Source: Ensifer sp. IC4062
GTDB lineage: Bacteria; Pseudomonadota; Alphaproteobacteria; Rhizobiales; Rhizobiaceae
NCBI RefSeq assembly: GCF_020193575.1
Contig: NZ_JADYVD010000036.1
Coordinates: 1 to 64,000 of the forward strand
Length of the DNA: 64,000 bases
Direction: 5' to 3'
Below, piece after piece: positions 25,529 through 34,786 of this stretch (the first letter of the stretch is position 1; the number at the start of each line of letters is the position of its first letter). Under the pieces are notes generated by a model that worked only from the letters and a program-made list of their open reading frames with translations, searched no databases and was not told the DNA's origin. Made by a program: the position numbers and the translations under genes.

Positions 25529-26437
25529 CTATTCGAGAGGGCCTGCAAGGGAGCGTTGGGCGACGGCCTTCCTACCGCGTAGGCTCTCGCGATAGAAGGT
25601 ATAGAGGCCGGATCCGACGATGACGGCAACCCCTGTCAACATCCAGCGATCCGGTGTTTCCGAGAAGAAGAAAATGCCGATTGCGATCGACCAGAGCAGG
25701 CTCGTGTAGCGGAACGGCGCGATGACCGAGATGTCGCCATCGCGCATCGCCAGCACGATCGTTTGGTAGCCGAGCATCAGGAGGATGCTGGCACCGGCAA
25801 TATGGGTGAGCGAGGTGGTCGACATCGGCTGCCAGCCGCCGAACGGTACAATCAGCAGGGCGCCGACCAACGTCGTCACCATGGCCGTGGTGACTGTGAT
25901 GAAGAGCGACGGTACGTCGCTGCCGATGCGGCGGGTGCAAAGATCACGCGTCGCGGTGCAGAAGACGCAGGCGACGACGATCAATGCCGCCGGGGTGAAG
26001 CCTTCCGGTCCGGGGCGCAAAACGATCAGCACGCCGAGGAAGCCGATGGCGATCGCCGCCCAGCGACGCCAGCCGACAGGTTCGCGCAGGAAAAGCGCGG
26101 CACCGAGCGTGACGGCCAGCGGCAGCGCCTGCATGATCGCCGAGGCGTTTGCGAGCGGTATCTGGCCGAGCGCTGAAATATAGGTGATCGAAGCCAGCGC
26201 CTCCATGGCGATACGCAGGATGACCGCTGGACGCAGGATCGTTCGGATCGGCCGGAATGCGCGGAAGTGGAAAGCGAATACCAGCACCATCAGCGTAGTG
26301 AGCAACCCGCGGACGAACATGATCTGCCCGGTATTCATAGCGCCCGTTACGGATTTTACGAGCGCGTCGTTGCAGGCAAAGCTGATCATGGCAAGGCACA
26401 TGAAAACGATGCCGCGGAAATTGGCAGATGAATGCAT
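25529..26437 (-). CDS. DMT-superfamily (EamA) transporter
   Basis: This 302-residue inner-membrane protein has ten predicted helices and two EamA repeats, as in RhaT/YdcZ-type transporters. The first repeat begins GIVFMCLAMISFACNDALVK and the second near residue 150 (AALIVVACVFCTATRDL). The substrate is not predictable; exporters of amino acids or metabolites are common in the family. The start at 26437 follows AGGAAAG. It is followed by mobA at 12 bases on the same strand, though no functional link with molybdenum cofactor is evident. Confidence 0.87.
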   Translation of the reverse strand: MHSSANFRGIVFMCLAMISFACNDALVKSVTGAMNTGQIMFVRGLLTTLMVLVFAFHFRAFRPIRTILRPAVILRIAMEALASITYISALGQIPLANASAIMQALPLAVTLGAALFLREPVGWRRWAAIAIGFLGVLIVLRPGPEGFTPAALIVVACVFCTATRDLCTRRIGSDVPSLFITVTTAMVTTLVGALLIVPFGGWQPMSTTSLTHIAGASILLMLGYQTIVLAMRDGDISVIAPFRYTSLLWSIAIGIFFFSETPDRWMLTGVAVIVGSGLYTFYRESLRGRKAVAQRSLAGPLE

Positions 26438-26855
26438 TCGTCTTTCCTGATGGCCCTCGGCCGAGGCCAAGTTCGGCGGGGGAGGCGAATCCATCCCAAT
26501 GGAGGTGCGCCCCTTGTCCCAGCATTGACTGTCATTTCACGCAAACTCAAGCTTCGATTGCGCAAGATCGCTTCCCACTTGAGGGGGCGAACCGCATCGA
26601 CGCGAGATCCGGAGGGCATGATCGCTGCCTCGGGGCTTATTCGCGGAATCTTAAGTTTCGCTGCCTATCGTTGCGACGATTCCGCAGTGCAATCGCATGA
26701 AGCGATCGGTGGATGACGGTCATAGAAACTTGCAACGCCGTCGATCCGCGAAATGTCCGCCGGAGCCTGGGAGGTGCTTCCGCCGGCATTACCACTTCCG
26801 CCAAGAGAAGCCACCGTGCGGGCATGTTCCTCATAATAAGAACCTGGGGTCCGCA
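26438..26855. other. Divergent intergenic region, no gene seen
   Basis: These 418 bases lie between the DMT permease (minus) and the chemoreceptor (plus). Open frames here are short or out of phase with any known family. No hairpin or repeat was recognised. It presumably contains both promoters; the chemoreceptor frame extends upstream for 53 codons but that part is Arg/Pro-rich and not conserved-looking. Confidence 0.45.
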
Positions 26856-29399
26856 ATGTCTTTGATCGATCGCCTTCTGCAGCGCCTGCGCATCGTCACA
26901 AAAGTCCTCCTCTTCGTGGTTCCGCTCGTGGCTCTGATCGCAGGGATCGGTCTCGTCGGCTTTTTCACCGCTCGTACGCTCAATGGGCACATGACCGTCA
27001 CCCGCGAGACCATCAACAATCTCTCGGATTTCCAGGCTTTGCGCAGTGCCTTGCAGGCGTTCGCCGATAACCCGAGCGAGGAAACACGCGATATTCTTTC
27101 GAAGGAAATCGACGAGCAGGAAGAGGGGGTCAGAACTCTCGAAGCGCTGCTGGCGCGTGACGCGGACAGGGCGCAGATCGCCTCGGTCGTTGCACTCGGT
27201 GGCCAGATGCGCAGCCAGACCGACAAGCTCTGGGCGGTGAAGGTCGAGCAGGACGCGGTAACGACGTCGCTGGAGGCGGCGCTTGCCGACATGACCGAGA
27301 AGGGCAATAGCGCCTACAAGCAGATCGATATCATCCGGAGTGAATCGGGTGAAAAAGAAGCCTTCGCCAAGGCGCTGCTCTTCGATGCGGCCGCCTACCA
27401 GGGTGTCGCCGAACGCATCAAGAAATTCCGCCTGCCAGTAACCATGGCGGTCAATCCCGACGCCAAGATCGATCAGGCGAACAAGCTGCTGCCCCATCTG
27501 CTGAAGCAGATCGGTGAAGCCGAGAAGATTGCTTCGGAAAAGGTCCAGAAGCCGATCGCCGAACTCAAGGAGCAGGCACTGAAGATCCAGGCGATCCTCG
27601 CAGGCGCCGAGGACAATGAGGCGAAGAAGAACGCCCTCGTGCCTGTCCTCAGCAAGCTCTCGAAATACGAGGCGGATTTTGCCAAGGAGGCGGTCAAGAA
27701 TTCGGATACCGCAGCCAAGCGCTTCGTCGGCATGGACGGCGAAATCTCAACACTGAAGACGCTGATCGCTTTGATGAGCGATACATTCAAAGGCCTCGAC
27801 AATACCCGCTTCCATATCAGCGAGCTGCACCGCTCGCTCGACGCGGCAAGCCGCGATCTCGTAATTGCAGATATAAACGCCGTACGCGAGGCAGCCGGGA
27901 AGCTCTCCGAGCTCGGCGGCAAGAACGCAGCACTCCGAGATTTGCCGGCAAAGCTTGGCCCCTCGCTCAACAACATCGACAAGGGCACGGCCGCGCTGAT
28001 TGACGTTGGCGGCCGCTGGCAGGTCGCCAAGAGCGAGGCTGCAACGCTTGTTGCCGATGCGAGCGGCACGCTCGAAAGCTTCGTCAGCAGCGCGCAGGAA
28101 GCCGGAAAGCAGGACAGCCAGCGCTCGGCGACCGTCTCGATCATCGCGATGGTTGCCGGAACGCTGCTCGCGATCATCGGCGGCCTGATGCTTGTCGAGA
28201 CGCTGCGCGGCCCGCTGAAACGCGTCACGGAAACCATGACGCGGCTCGCCAACGGTGATCTCGAAGTGGCGATCGAAGGCCGCAACCGCGGTGACGAAAT
28301 CGGTGACATGGTGCGCTCGGTCGCCGTCTTCCGCGACAACGCGCTCGAAAACGTGCGGCTGGAACGCGAGGCCGAGGCTGCGCGGACACTGTCTGCCGAG
28401 GAGGAGGCCCGCCGCTCGCAGGAACGCGCGCGGATCGAAGCCGAGCAGATGCAGGCGCTCAACGCTCTTTCCGATGTTCTTGCCCAGCTTGCCGCCGGCA
28501 ATCTCGAGGAAGGCATGGCGGAAGATCTTCCGGCCGACTACGTCATCATGGCCCGCACCTACAACAACGCCGTCGAGGCGCTGCGTGCGACGCTCACGGA
28601 TGTCCGTCTCGTCGCTGAAGAGATCTCCGGCGGAACGGGCAATCTCGCCGCGTCGGCCGACGATCTCGCCCGGCGCACCGAGCAGCAGGCGGCAGCGCTT
28701 GAAGAGAGCTCGCGTGCGCTCCGTCAGCTCACCGAACTCGTGCGCTCGACCGCCGAGAGTGCACGCAGCACTACGGTATCGGTCGATGAGACGAACAACT
28801 ATGCGCAGCATTCCGGCCAGGTCGTCGCCAAGGCGATCGATGCCATGGCTGAGATCAATCGCTCGTCCGAAAAGATCGGCACGATCATCGGCGTGATCGA
28901 CGAGATCGCTTTCCAGACCAATCTTCTGGCGCTGAATGCCGGTGTTGAAGCGGCCCGCGCCGGCGAGGCGGGCCGTGGCTTTGCGGTCGTCGCCCAGGAG
29001 GTGCGCGAACTGGCGCAGCGTTGCGCGGGAGCCGCCCGTGAGATCAAAGGGCTGATCTCGGCAAGCTCGGCCCAGGTGCGCAGCGGCGTGGCGCTGGTGC
29101 AGGAAACCGGCGAAGCGCTGACGGTCATCAACGACCATATCGCCACCATTCACCAGCTCGTCAGCAATATCGAGGCCTCTGCGGCAGACCAGTATAGAGG
29201 CCTCAACGAGGTCAATTCGGCCGTTCACGAGGTCGAGCTCATCACGCAGCAGAACGCTGCGATGGTCGAGGAGAACACGGCCGAAATCCATGGCCTGCGC
29301 CGGCAGGTGGAAGCACTCAACGAGAAGATCGAGCGCTTCAAGACCGGCACCGCCAGTATGGGTGACCACGGTCAGGCTCGGTCAATTTACGCCGCCTGA
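26856..29399 (+). CDS. Methyl-accepting chemotaxis protein
   Basis: This 847-residue chemoreceptor has a first membrane helix at residues 17-37 and a long periplasmic helical sensor region (about 38-420). A second helix ([20 protein letters not shown] type, near 430) is followed by a HAMP domain beginning [20 protein letters not shown], a second HAMP-like segment near 545, and the signalling domain with the hairpin tip ending [21 protein letters not shown] near 690. It binds CheA/CheW at the tip and controls flagellar rotation. No C-terminal methylase-binding pentapeptide is visible. The large helical sensor region suggests a helical-bundle-type ligand domain; the ligand is unknown. A terminator follows at 29416. 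Confidence 0.93.
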   Translation: MSLIDRLLQRLRIVTKVLLFVVPLVALIAGIGLVGFFTARTLNGHMTVTRETINNLSDFQALRSALQAFADNPSEETRDILSKEIDEQEEGVRTLEALLARDADRAQIASVVALGGQMRSQTDKLWAVKVEQDAVTTSLEAALADMTEKGNSAYKQIDIIRSESGEKEAFAKALLFDAAAYQGVAERIKKFRLPVTMAVNPDAKIDQANKLLPHLLKQIGEAEKIASEKVQKPIAELKEQALKIQAILAGAEDNEAKKNALVPVLSKLSKYEADFAKEAVKNSDTAAKRFVGMDGEISTLKTLIALMSDTFKGLDNTRFHISELHRSLDAASRDLVIADINAVREAAGKLSELGGKNAALRDLPAKLGPSLNNIDKGTAALIDVGGRWQVAKSEAATLVADASGTLESFVSSAQEAGKQDSQRSATVSIIAMVAGTLLAIIGGLMLVETLRGPLKRVTETMTRLANGDLEVAIEGRNRGDEIGDMVRSVAVFRDNALENVRLEREAEAARTLSAEEEARRSQERARIEAEQMQALNALSDVLAQLAAGNLEEGMAEDLPADYVIMARTYNNAVEALRATLTDVRLVAEEISGGTGNLAASADDLARRTEQQAAALEESSRALRQLTELVRSTAESARSTTVSVDETNNYAQHSGQVVAKAIDAMAEINRSSEKIGTIIGVIDEIAFQTNLLALNAGVEAARAGEAGRGFAVVAQEVRELAQRCAGAAREIKGLISASSAQVRSGVALVQETGEALTVINDHIATIHQLVSNIEASAADQYRGLNEVNSAVHEVELITQQNAAMVEENTAEIHGLRRQVEALNEKIERFKTGTASMGDHGQARSIYAA

Positions 29400-29415
29400 A
29401 CCAATCGGCAAGAAG

Positions 29416-29457
29416 AGGCCCCGCGGTCGGGAACGACGGCGGGGCCTTCGCCTTTTG
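29416..29457 (+). terminator. Terminator of the chemoreceptor gene
   Basis: AGGCCCCGC (29416-29424) pairs with GCGGGGCCT (29439-29447) around a 14-base loop, followed by TTCGCCTTTT. It lies between the convergent chemoreceptor and moaA and could serve both. Confidence 0.75.
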
Positions 29458-29473
29458 TAGATTTCTGGGTGCG

Positions 29474-30523
29474 TCAGCCGCCGGTTACGCTCATGTGGCG
29501 CGCCACGGCCGGGCGATTGTGTTCGCGGTCGATGATGAAGTCGTGACCCTTCGGCTTGCGAGAGATCGCCTCGTCCATGACGCGAGAGAGGTAGGCATCG
29601 TCGTCCGTCGAGCGCAGCGCCGCACGCAGATCAGCCGCGTCGTTCTGGCCGAGGCACATATAGAGCGTGCCGGTGCAGGTCAGCCGGACGCGGTTGCAGC
29701 TTTCGCAAAAATTATGCGTCATCGGCGTGATCAGGCCGAGGCGTCCGCCGGTCTCCGCGACCTCGACGTAGCGGGCAGGGCCACCGGTGCGGTAAGGAAT
29801 GTCCCTAAGCGTGAACTGGGCTTCCAGACGCTCGCGCATCTCGGAAAGCGGCAGATAGTGGTCGGTCCTGTCCTCGTCGACTTCGCCCATCGGCATCGTT
29901 TCGATCAGCGTCAGTCCCATGCCGCGCCCGTGAGCCCAGCGCATCAGTTCGGGAATCTCGGCGTCGTTGAAGCCCTTGAGCGCCACCGTATTGATCTTCA
30001 CCTTGAGACCGGCCGCCTGGGCCGCATCGATGCCCTCGAGGACCTTCGAGAGTTCGCCCCAGCGGGTAATGTGGCGGAACTTGTCGTGATCGCGGGTGTC
30101 GAGCGAAACGTTGATGCGGCGCACGCCGCAATCGGCAAGTTCGGCCGCGAACTTCGAAAGCTGCGAACCGTTGGTCGTCAGCGTCAGCTCGTCGAGGCGG
30201 CCGGCCTCGATCTCCTTACCGAGCTCGCGAACGAGGAACATGATGTTCTTGCGCACCAACGGCTCGCCGCCGGTGAGCCTGAGCTTCCGCACGCCTTTCG
30301 CGATGAAGGCGGAACAGAGCCGGTGCAATTCCTCGAGCGTCAATAGATCCTTCTTCGGGAGGAAGGTCATGTGCTCCGCCATACAGTAGGTGCAGCGGAA
30401 ATCGCAGCGGTCGGTGACTGACACGCGCAGATAGGTGATGGTCCGACCGAACGGGTCGATCATCGGTGTCGTGGAACTGTCGAGCGGCTGTGCGCCGGTT
30501 CTGTCTATCGCTGCATTATTCAA
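29474..30523 (-). CDS. moaA: GTP 3',8-cyclase MoaA
   Basis: This 349-residue radical-SAM enzyme converts GTP to 3',8-cyclo-GTP in the first step of molybdenum-cofactor synthesis. The N-terminal cluster motif [13 protein letters not shown] is near residue 36. The C-terminal cluster has cysteines in [20 protein letters not shown], and the final GG in VTGG matches the conserved C-terminal diglycine. The TTG at 30523 was chosen because GGGAGA lies eight bases upstream and it gives the usual family length; an ATG 41 codons upstream would add a non-conserved segment. It lies 5 kb from mobA and mobB. Confidence 0.92.
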   Translation of the reverse strand: MNNAAIDRTGAQPLDSSTTPMIDPFGRTITYLRVSVTDRCDFRCTYCMAEHMTFLPKKDLLTLEELHRLCSAFIAKGVRKLRLTGGEPLVRKNIMFLVRELGKEIEAGRLDELTLTTNGSQLSKFAAELADCGVRRINVSLDTRDHDKFRHITRWGELSKVLEGIDAAQAAGLKVKINTVALKGFNDAEIPELMRWAHGRGMGLTLIETMPMGEVDEDRTDHYLPLSEMRERLEAQFTLRDIPYRTGGPARYVEVAETGGRLGLITPMTHNFCESCNRVRLTCTGTLYMCLGQNDAADLRAALRSTDDDAYLSRVMDEAISRKPKGHDFIIDREHNRPAVARHMSVTGG

Positions 30524-30785
30524 GGCTTTTCTCCCACTGCTTTCAATGTCGTGGGCAAAAACCGTGGCGTCAAGGCGCATACTGTCGCAAATTTCGGTGA
30601 AGCGGGGTCGATCGGAGTTCATGCCGGCCCGACGGAAGACGTGCACCTGCGCCTGGATAGGCTCGATCGATTTGAAAAAGTTTCGGCTTTTTCAGGCGAA
30701 GATCTCCTGTAGCAGGCGGACGAATTTAATAGGCCTTGGGTCTGATCTGGAGTAGTGCTCAGGGTATGAATGCGGAGTGAGTATC

Positions 30786-31160
30786 ATGAGTGAATTCTGG
30801 CCGACCGAGTTGCGCGTATCGAAAGACCGTCACCGCCTCACCGTCACTTTCGACGACGGCGCCTCCTACGACCTCTCAGCGGAACTGCTGCGTGTACTTT
30901 CGCCGTCGGCCGAAGTGCAGGGGCACGGACCGGGCCAGCGGGTGACCGTACCCGGTAAGCGCAATGTCCAGATCATTTCGATGCAGCCGACCGGCAACTA
31001 CGCCGTGCGAATCGGGTTCGATGATTTCCATGACACGGGGATCTTTACCTGGAGTTACCTGCGCGAACTGGGAGAGAAGGGCGCAGATCTCTTCGCTGCC
31101 TATGAGCAGGAGCTAGCCGAAAAGGGCATGTCGCGCGACAAGTCGGAAAAGCCGCGCTGA
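30786..31160 (+). CDS. DUF971 domain protein (GBBH-like N-terminal)
   Basis: This 124-residue protein consists of a single DUF971/GBBH-like N-terminal domain: WPTELRVSKDRHRLTVTFDD at the start, LRVLSPSAEVQGHGP near 34, and DDFHDTGIFTWSYLRELG near 80. In gamma-butyrobetaine hydroxylase a related domain binds zinc. Stand-alone members are often near molybdenum-cofactor or Fe-S genes; moaA is its divergent neighbour here, and a role linked to cofactor assembly is only inferred. The start at 30786 has GGAG eight bases upstream. Confidence 0.85.
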   Translation: MSEFWPTELRVSKDRHRLTVTFDDGASYDLSAELLRVLSPSAEVQGHGPGQRVTVPGKRNVQIISMQPTGNYAVRIGFDDFHDTGIFTWSYLRELGEKGADLFAAYEQELAEKGMSRDKSEKPR

Positions 31161-31165
31161 CCATG

Positions 31166-31258
31166 GCATGTTTAAGCCCGGCTCTGCCTAAGGATCAAAT
31201 ACGCAACCAAAGTGCTCGAGTGTCCTCGAGCGTTTGATTAGACACGCGGCGCCGCAGG
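31166..31258 (-). repeat. RIME1-like intergenic mosaic repeat, diverged copy
   Basis: The order of motifs matches the inverted copy at 20865: GCATGTTTAAGCCCGG, TAAGGATCAAATACGC, AAAGTGCTCGAGTGTCC, then GCGTTTGATTAGACACGCGG and GGCGCCGCAGG. Several bases have changed, so the palindromes are imperfect and this is probably an older copy. It separates the DUF971 gene from the convergent MarR-type gene. Confidence 0.6.
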
Positions 31259-31267
31259 GCCATGTTG

Positions 31268-31747
31268 TCAGTCGCCGTCCTCCTTCAACAGGGTGGCGAT
31301 GATCCGCTCCATCGACTGCGCGACCGTCATACAATCCTCGATCGGTGAGCCTGTCAGCGACTTTTCGATGAGCGCCGTCTGGATCTCCATTGCCTCCTCG
31401 GTGAGCGTGCGGCCGGCCGGGGTCAGCGAGAGCCGCAGCACACGCTTGTCGCGCTCGTCGCCGCGACGCTCTATCAGGCCGCGCTTCTCGAGCTGCGGCA
31501 ATAGCATGCTCATGTTTGAGCGACCGACGAGCAATTTGCGGGCGAGCTCCTGCTGCGTGATGCCGTCGAAGCGATAGAGATTGATCAGGATATCGAGATG
31601 CGGCGGCTTGATGTCGAGATGCGCGAGTTCCCGCGTCAATGTCTGCTGCATCAATTGGCAGGCGCGGGCGACGGCGATCCAGCTTCGGAAGCGCGGATGA
31701 TCCCAGGGGAAGTGATGATGTTCTGTTGTCACTTGCTTTTTGTTCAT
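31268..31747 (-). CDS. MarR-family transcriptional regulator
   Basis: This 159-residue MarR-type dimeric regulator has a winged-helix core: ITQQELARKLLVGRSNMSML as recognition region near residue 63, and RGDERDKRVLRLSLTPAGR as the wing near 92. It lies divergent from an alpha/beta hydrolase. A perfect 6-bp dyad TGTTCA-CAGT-TGAACA between the two starts is the likely operator, suggesting that it controls both itself and the hydrolase. The ATG at 31747 is preferred; an ATG at 31777 would begin inside the dyad. No ribosome-binding site is seen. Confidence 0.87.
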   Translation of the reverse strand: MNKKQVTTEHHHFPWDHPRFRSWIAVARACQLMQQTLTRELAHLDIKPPHLDILINLYRFDGITQQELARKLLVGRSNMSMLLPQLEKRGLIERRGDERDKRVLRLSLTPAGRTLTEEAMEIQTALIEKSLTGSPIEDCMTVAQSMERIIATLLKEDGD

Positions 31748-31760
31748 CGTTGTACAATGA

Positions 31761-31776
31761 TGTTCACAGTTGAACA
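31761..31776. promoter_or_regulatory. Probable MarR-type operator
   Basis: TGTTCA (31761-31766) and TGAACA (31771-31776) form a perfect dyad with a four-base spacer, 14 bases from the MarR-type start and 19 from the hydrolase start. Its place in a 47-bp divergent gap makes it a natural operator for both genes. Confidence 0.6.
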
Positions 31777-31794
31777 CTTCAAGAGAGTTTCACT

Positions 31795-32706
31795 ATGGCA
31801 TCCTTCGCGGTCAAGGTCATCCGTCCGGCGCTGAAGGTCTTGTCTGCCGTCTCCGCTGAGGCTGCCGGCAGGCTCGCCTTCAGAATCTTCTGCCTCACAC
31901 CAAGCCGCAAGCCGAAAAGTGCCAAGGAAGCAGCCTTGCTGAAGACGGCGGCGTCGACCATGGAACACTCGCGAAAGGTCACGCTGTCCTTCGCTGGCGG
32001 CTGGTTTGTCGCGCATCATTTCGCGCGGCGAGCGGGCGTCGAGGGCCCGCGGATCCTGCTTGCCCACGGCTGGGGTTCGCGCAGTGCCTATCTCGCGACC
32101 TTGATCGATGGCCTGCTGGCTGCCGGTGCGGAGGTGGTTGCGCTCGACTGGCCGGGGCACGGGGCTTCGCCGGGACGGTCGCTGACGATGCCGCAGGCGG
32201 TGAGGGCGATCGATGCGGCCTGGCGCCATTTCGACGGATTCGACGTCGCGATCGGCCATTCCTTCGGCGGCGCAAGCCTCGCCTGTGCGGCAGGCGCCGT
32301 CGTCTGCGACGTGCCGGCGCGGGCTCCGGGAAAACTGGTTTTGATCGGCGCACCGAGCGAAATGACTTGGCTCTTCAAGGGTTTCGGCAAGATGATGGCT
32401 CTCGCTCCCGCCGCCCAGGCCGCCTTCGAAGGCATGGTCGAACGCCTTTCCGGCCGCCGGGTCGAAGGCTTTGACGCAGCCCGCATTCTCGGCATCCTGA
32501 GGAAGCCGGTGCTCGTCATCCACGCGGAAGACGACAAGGAGGTTTCCGCCGCTCACGCCCGCCGCTACGGCGCGGCCGGGCCGAACGTCGAGCTGTATTG
32601 GGCGAACGGTTTCGGCCATCGCCGCATCGTTTCCGCCGAACCGGTCATCGACCGGATCAAGGCCTTCCTCGGCGAAGAAACTGCTCGCTTGAGAAGAATC
32701 GCCTGA
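31795..32706 (+). CDS. Alpha/beta hydrolase
   Basis: This 303-residue serine hydrolase has the nucleophile elbow AIGHSFGGASL near residue 158. The oxyanion-side motif LLAHGWGSRS is near 90, ALDWPGHGASPG is near 117, the acid is in LVIHAEDDKEV near 240, and the catalytic histidine is in NGFGHRRIV near 275. The substrate is unknown; esters or lactones are possible. Ribosome-binding AAGAGAG precedes the ATG. Divergent expression with a MarR repressor suggests induction by a small aromatic or lipophilic compound (inference). Confidence 0.85.
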   Translation: MASFAVKVIRPALKVLSAVSAEAAGRLAFRIFCLTPSRKPKSAKEAALLKTAASTMEHSRKVTLSFAGGWFVAHHFARRAGVEGPRILLAHGWGSRSAYLATLIDGLLAAGAEVVALDWPGHGASPGRSLTMPQAVRAIDAAWRHFDGFDVAIGHSFGGASLACAAGAVVCDVPARAPGKLVLIGAPSEMTWLFKGFGKMMALAPAAQAAFEGMVERLSGRRVEGFDAARILGILRKPVLVIHAEDDKEVSAAHARRYGAAGPNVELYWANGFGHRRIVSAEPVIDRIKAFLGEETARLRRIA

Positions 32707-32774
32707 TGTTGTCATCAAGACGTCATGCTATCCGTTGAAAGCGCATGCAAGAGCCGGCGTCACGGGGGGATCGA

Positions 32775-33383
32775 ATGGCAGTCATCAGCACGCTCGAGGA
32801 ACTGAAAGCACTCTACGGCGAGACGACCGAGGCCTCGATCGTCAAAGTGACAAAGGCGCTGACGGCAGAGTATCGGCAGATGATCGAGGCGTCGCCTTTT
32901 GCTGCGCTTGCGACCGTTGGGCCGGAAGGACTCGATTGCTCGCCGCGTGGCGATGATCATGGTGTCGTCCGGGTCGCAGACGACAAGACCGTGCTGATGC
33001 CCGACTGGCGCGGCAACAACCGCGTCGACTCGCTTGTCAACATCGTCCGCGACCCGAGAGTAGCGCTAATGTTCCTCGTTCCCGGCTCGAATACGACGAT
33101 GCGCATCAACGGTACGGCCGTCGTCAGCGTCGATCCGGCGCTCACCGGGTCCTTTGAGGTAGACGGCAAGCATCCGCGCAGCGTGATCGTGATCACGATC
33201 GGAGAGGTTTATTTCCAATGCGCGCGGGCGCTCATCCGTTCGCAGCTTTGGAATTCGGATGTCTTCGTCGATCCAGCGTCGTTGCCGACACCCGGTACGC
33301 TGCTAAAAGCCGCAAAGGCCGATTTCGACAACGAAAGTTACGACCGGGAATGGCCCGGGCGCGCCGCCAAGACGATGTGGTAA
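32775..33383 (+). CDS. Pyridoxamine 5'-phosphate oxidase-family flavoprotein
   Basis: This 202-residue split-barrel protein of the PNPOx-like family resembles the MSMEG_1061 type. Visible segments are ASPFAALATVGPEGLDCSPRG (residues 38-58), GNNRVDSLVNIVRDPRVALM near 80 and EVYFQCARALIRSQLW near 150. It probably binds FMN or F420-like cofactors, but its reaction is unknown. It is not the true pdxH, which is longer in its C-terminal signature. The start at 32775 follows GGGGGGA. It is about 70 bases downstream of the hydrolase on the same strand and may share its transcript. Confidence 0.8.
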   Translation: MAVISTLEELKALYGETTEASIVKVTKALTAEYRQMIEASPFAALATVGPEGLDCSPRGDDHGVVRVADDKTVLMPDWRGNNRVDSLVNIVRDPRVALMFLVPGSNTTMRINGTAVVSVDPALTGSFEVDGKHPRSVIVITIGEVYFQCARALIRSQLWNSDVFVDPASLPTPGTLLKAAKADFDNESYDREWPGRAAKTMW

Positions 33384-33434
33384 AAGCGCGTCCGATCCTT
33401 ATGACCTGACAACAGGTCGATAGCGGGGCAGCTC

Positions 33435-34505
33435 CTACCGGCGATAGATCAGCCAGTTGCGACCGGAATCCTTGCGCATTCCCTCCTCGAAGAGGACCGT
33501 CCGGTTCCTCCCGGCATTCTTAGCGGAATAGAGGGCAACATCGGCCTTGTTGTAGAGATCGACCGGATCGTCCGCCTCGGTCGCCATGCAGACGCCGACG
33601 GAGAGGGTGATCGGGCCGTAATTGACGCCCGTCTTGGAGTTCTTGAAGGGCGTGCCCGCAAGCACGGTGCGGATCCGGTCAGCCGCCTGCAGGCATTCCT
33701 CCTGTGTAATATCGTGGAGAATGACGGCGAACTCCTCGCCGCCGGTGCGCGCCACGAACGCGTCCCGGCGCAAGTTGGCACGGATGACACTGCCGACGGT
33801 GGCAAGGATCTTATCGCCGACCGGATGACCGAACGTGTCATTGACCTTCTTAAAATGATCGATATCGGCAACGAGCAGTCCCGTGAAATTGCGCAGATGT
33901 TCGCTGTTGTAGACGCCGGCCAGGGCGTCGTCGAAGGCCCGCCGGTTGGCGAGGCGCGTCAGTGAATCGGTGTTGGCGATGCGCTTGTATTCATCGAGCT
34001 CCTGCCGAATGGCCTCCATTTCGAAGGATTTCTGGACGACGGTCTGAACGCGCTCCTTGCCCTGGTTCATGGTGTCGACGGTGGCTTCGGTCAGGATGCC
34101 GATGGCATGGCGCAGGATGTCGGCGCTCGCGGCGCTCTTGCTCGTCATGTTGAGATAGGCTTCGTCGAGAACCTTGTTGTAGTTCTCGAGCGCGTATTGC
34201 TCGTCCTGCAAGAGATTAACGAGCTCGGCCAGCTTGGCGGCAAGCGTGTTGTGCGCCCGCTCGATGCCGTGCGGATGGTGTATGTGGCTGAAATATTGTG
34301 CACCGATCGCGTCGAGCTCTTCCTGTGTCGCCCGGCTGCCAAGCGCTGCAAGCTCCTTCGACAATTGCGGGTTCGAGCCGAGATAGGCCTCGTAATAAAG
34401 CTCGTAATTACGCGGTATTGGCGCCACTCCCATCATTCGCATCGCGTGAGTGATCTGCGCGGCGATATCGGGCGGCGGCGTCTTACTCGAGGTTGCCGGT
34501 TGCAT
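33435..34505 (-). CDS. Diguanylate cyclase with helical N-terminal region
   Basis: This 356-residue protein has a C-terminal GGDEF domain (about residues 190-350) with active-site motif RTGGEEFAVILHDI. The N-terminal 170 residues are helical, not membrane-spanning, and begin with PDIAAQITHAMRMMGVAPIP. It should make cyclic di-GMP. The inhibitory I-site RxxD expected just before the active site reads LRRD, with Leu in place of Arg, so product inhibition may be missing. The start at 34505 follows GGAGG seven bases upstream. It is transcribed alone, with a RIME repeat in its upstream region. Confidence 0.9.
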   Translation of the reverse strand: MQPATSSKTPPPDIAAQITHAMRMMGVAPIPRNYELYYEAYLGSNPQLSKELAALGSRATQEELDAIGAQYFSHIHHPHGIERAHNTLAAKLAELVNLLQDEQYALENYNKVLDEAYLNMTSKSAASADILRHAIGILTEATVDTMNQGKERVQTVVQKSFEMEAIRQELDEYKRIANTDSLTRLANRRAFDDALAGVYNSEHLRNFTGLLVADIDHFKKVNDTFGHPVGDKILATVGSVIRANLRRDAFVARTGGEEFAVILHDITQEECLQAADRIRTVLAGTPFKNSKTGVNYGPITLSVGVCMATEADDPVDLYNKADVALYSAKNAGRNRTVLFEEGMRKDSGRNWLIYRR

Positions 34506-34635
34506 ATGCAAACCTCCTTTATTTATTCATTTCTAAATTCCGGTGATTTTTAGGGGGAAATGATTTGCGAAGTCTTAATAATTACTTGAGCGGATCGATA
34601 CAATTCGATCAATTTCGGGGTGCTGTGCCTATAGT

Positions 34636-34716
34636 GCCGCGCGTCTTGTCGGACGCGCAAAGGACACTGTAGCGCTTGGAATTGCTGCATGTTTCCTCAA
34701 AATCGGCGACATGCAA
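34636..34716 (+). repeat. RIME1-like intergenic mosaic repeat
   Basis: The elements CCGCGCGTCTTGTCGGACGC, GCAAAGGACACTGTAGCGCTT, GAATTGCTGCATGTTTCCTC and GCGACATGCAATA occur in the same order as in the copy at 9508. The AT-rich hairpin is shortened. It sits between the diguanylate cyclase promoter and the fumC 3' end. Confidence 0.7.
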
Positions 34717-34786
34717 TAGCGCACGGCAATAACGGCGGCGACGGTTGCCGCGGCGCCGGTGATCGCGCCGCGGCAGTCGGGATCGA

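Noticed and set aside
27747-29369. A 540-codon open frame opposite the chemoreceptor gene.
   Set aside because: It is a shadow of the conserved signalling domain; the chemoreceptor motifs lie on the plus strand.
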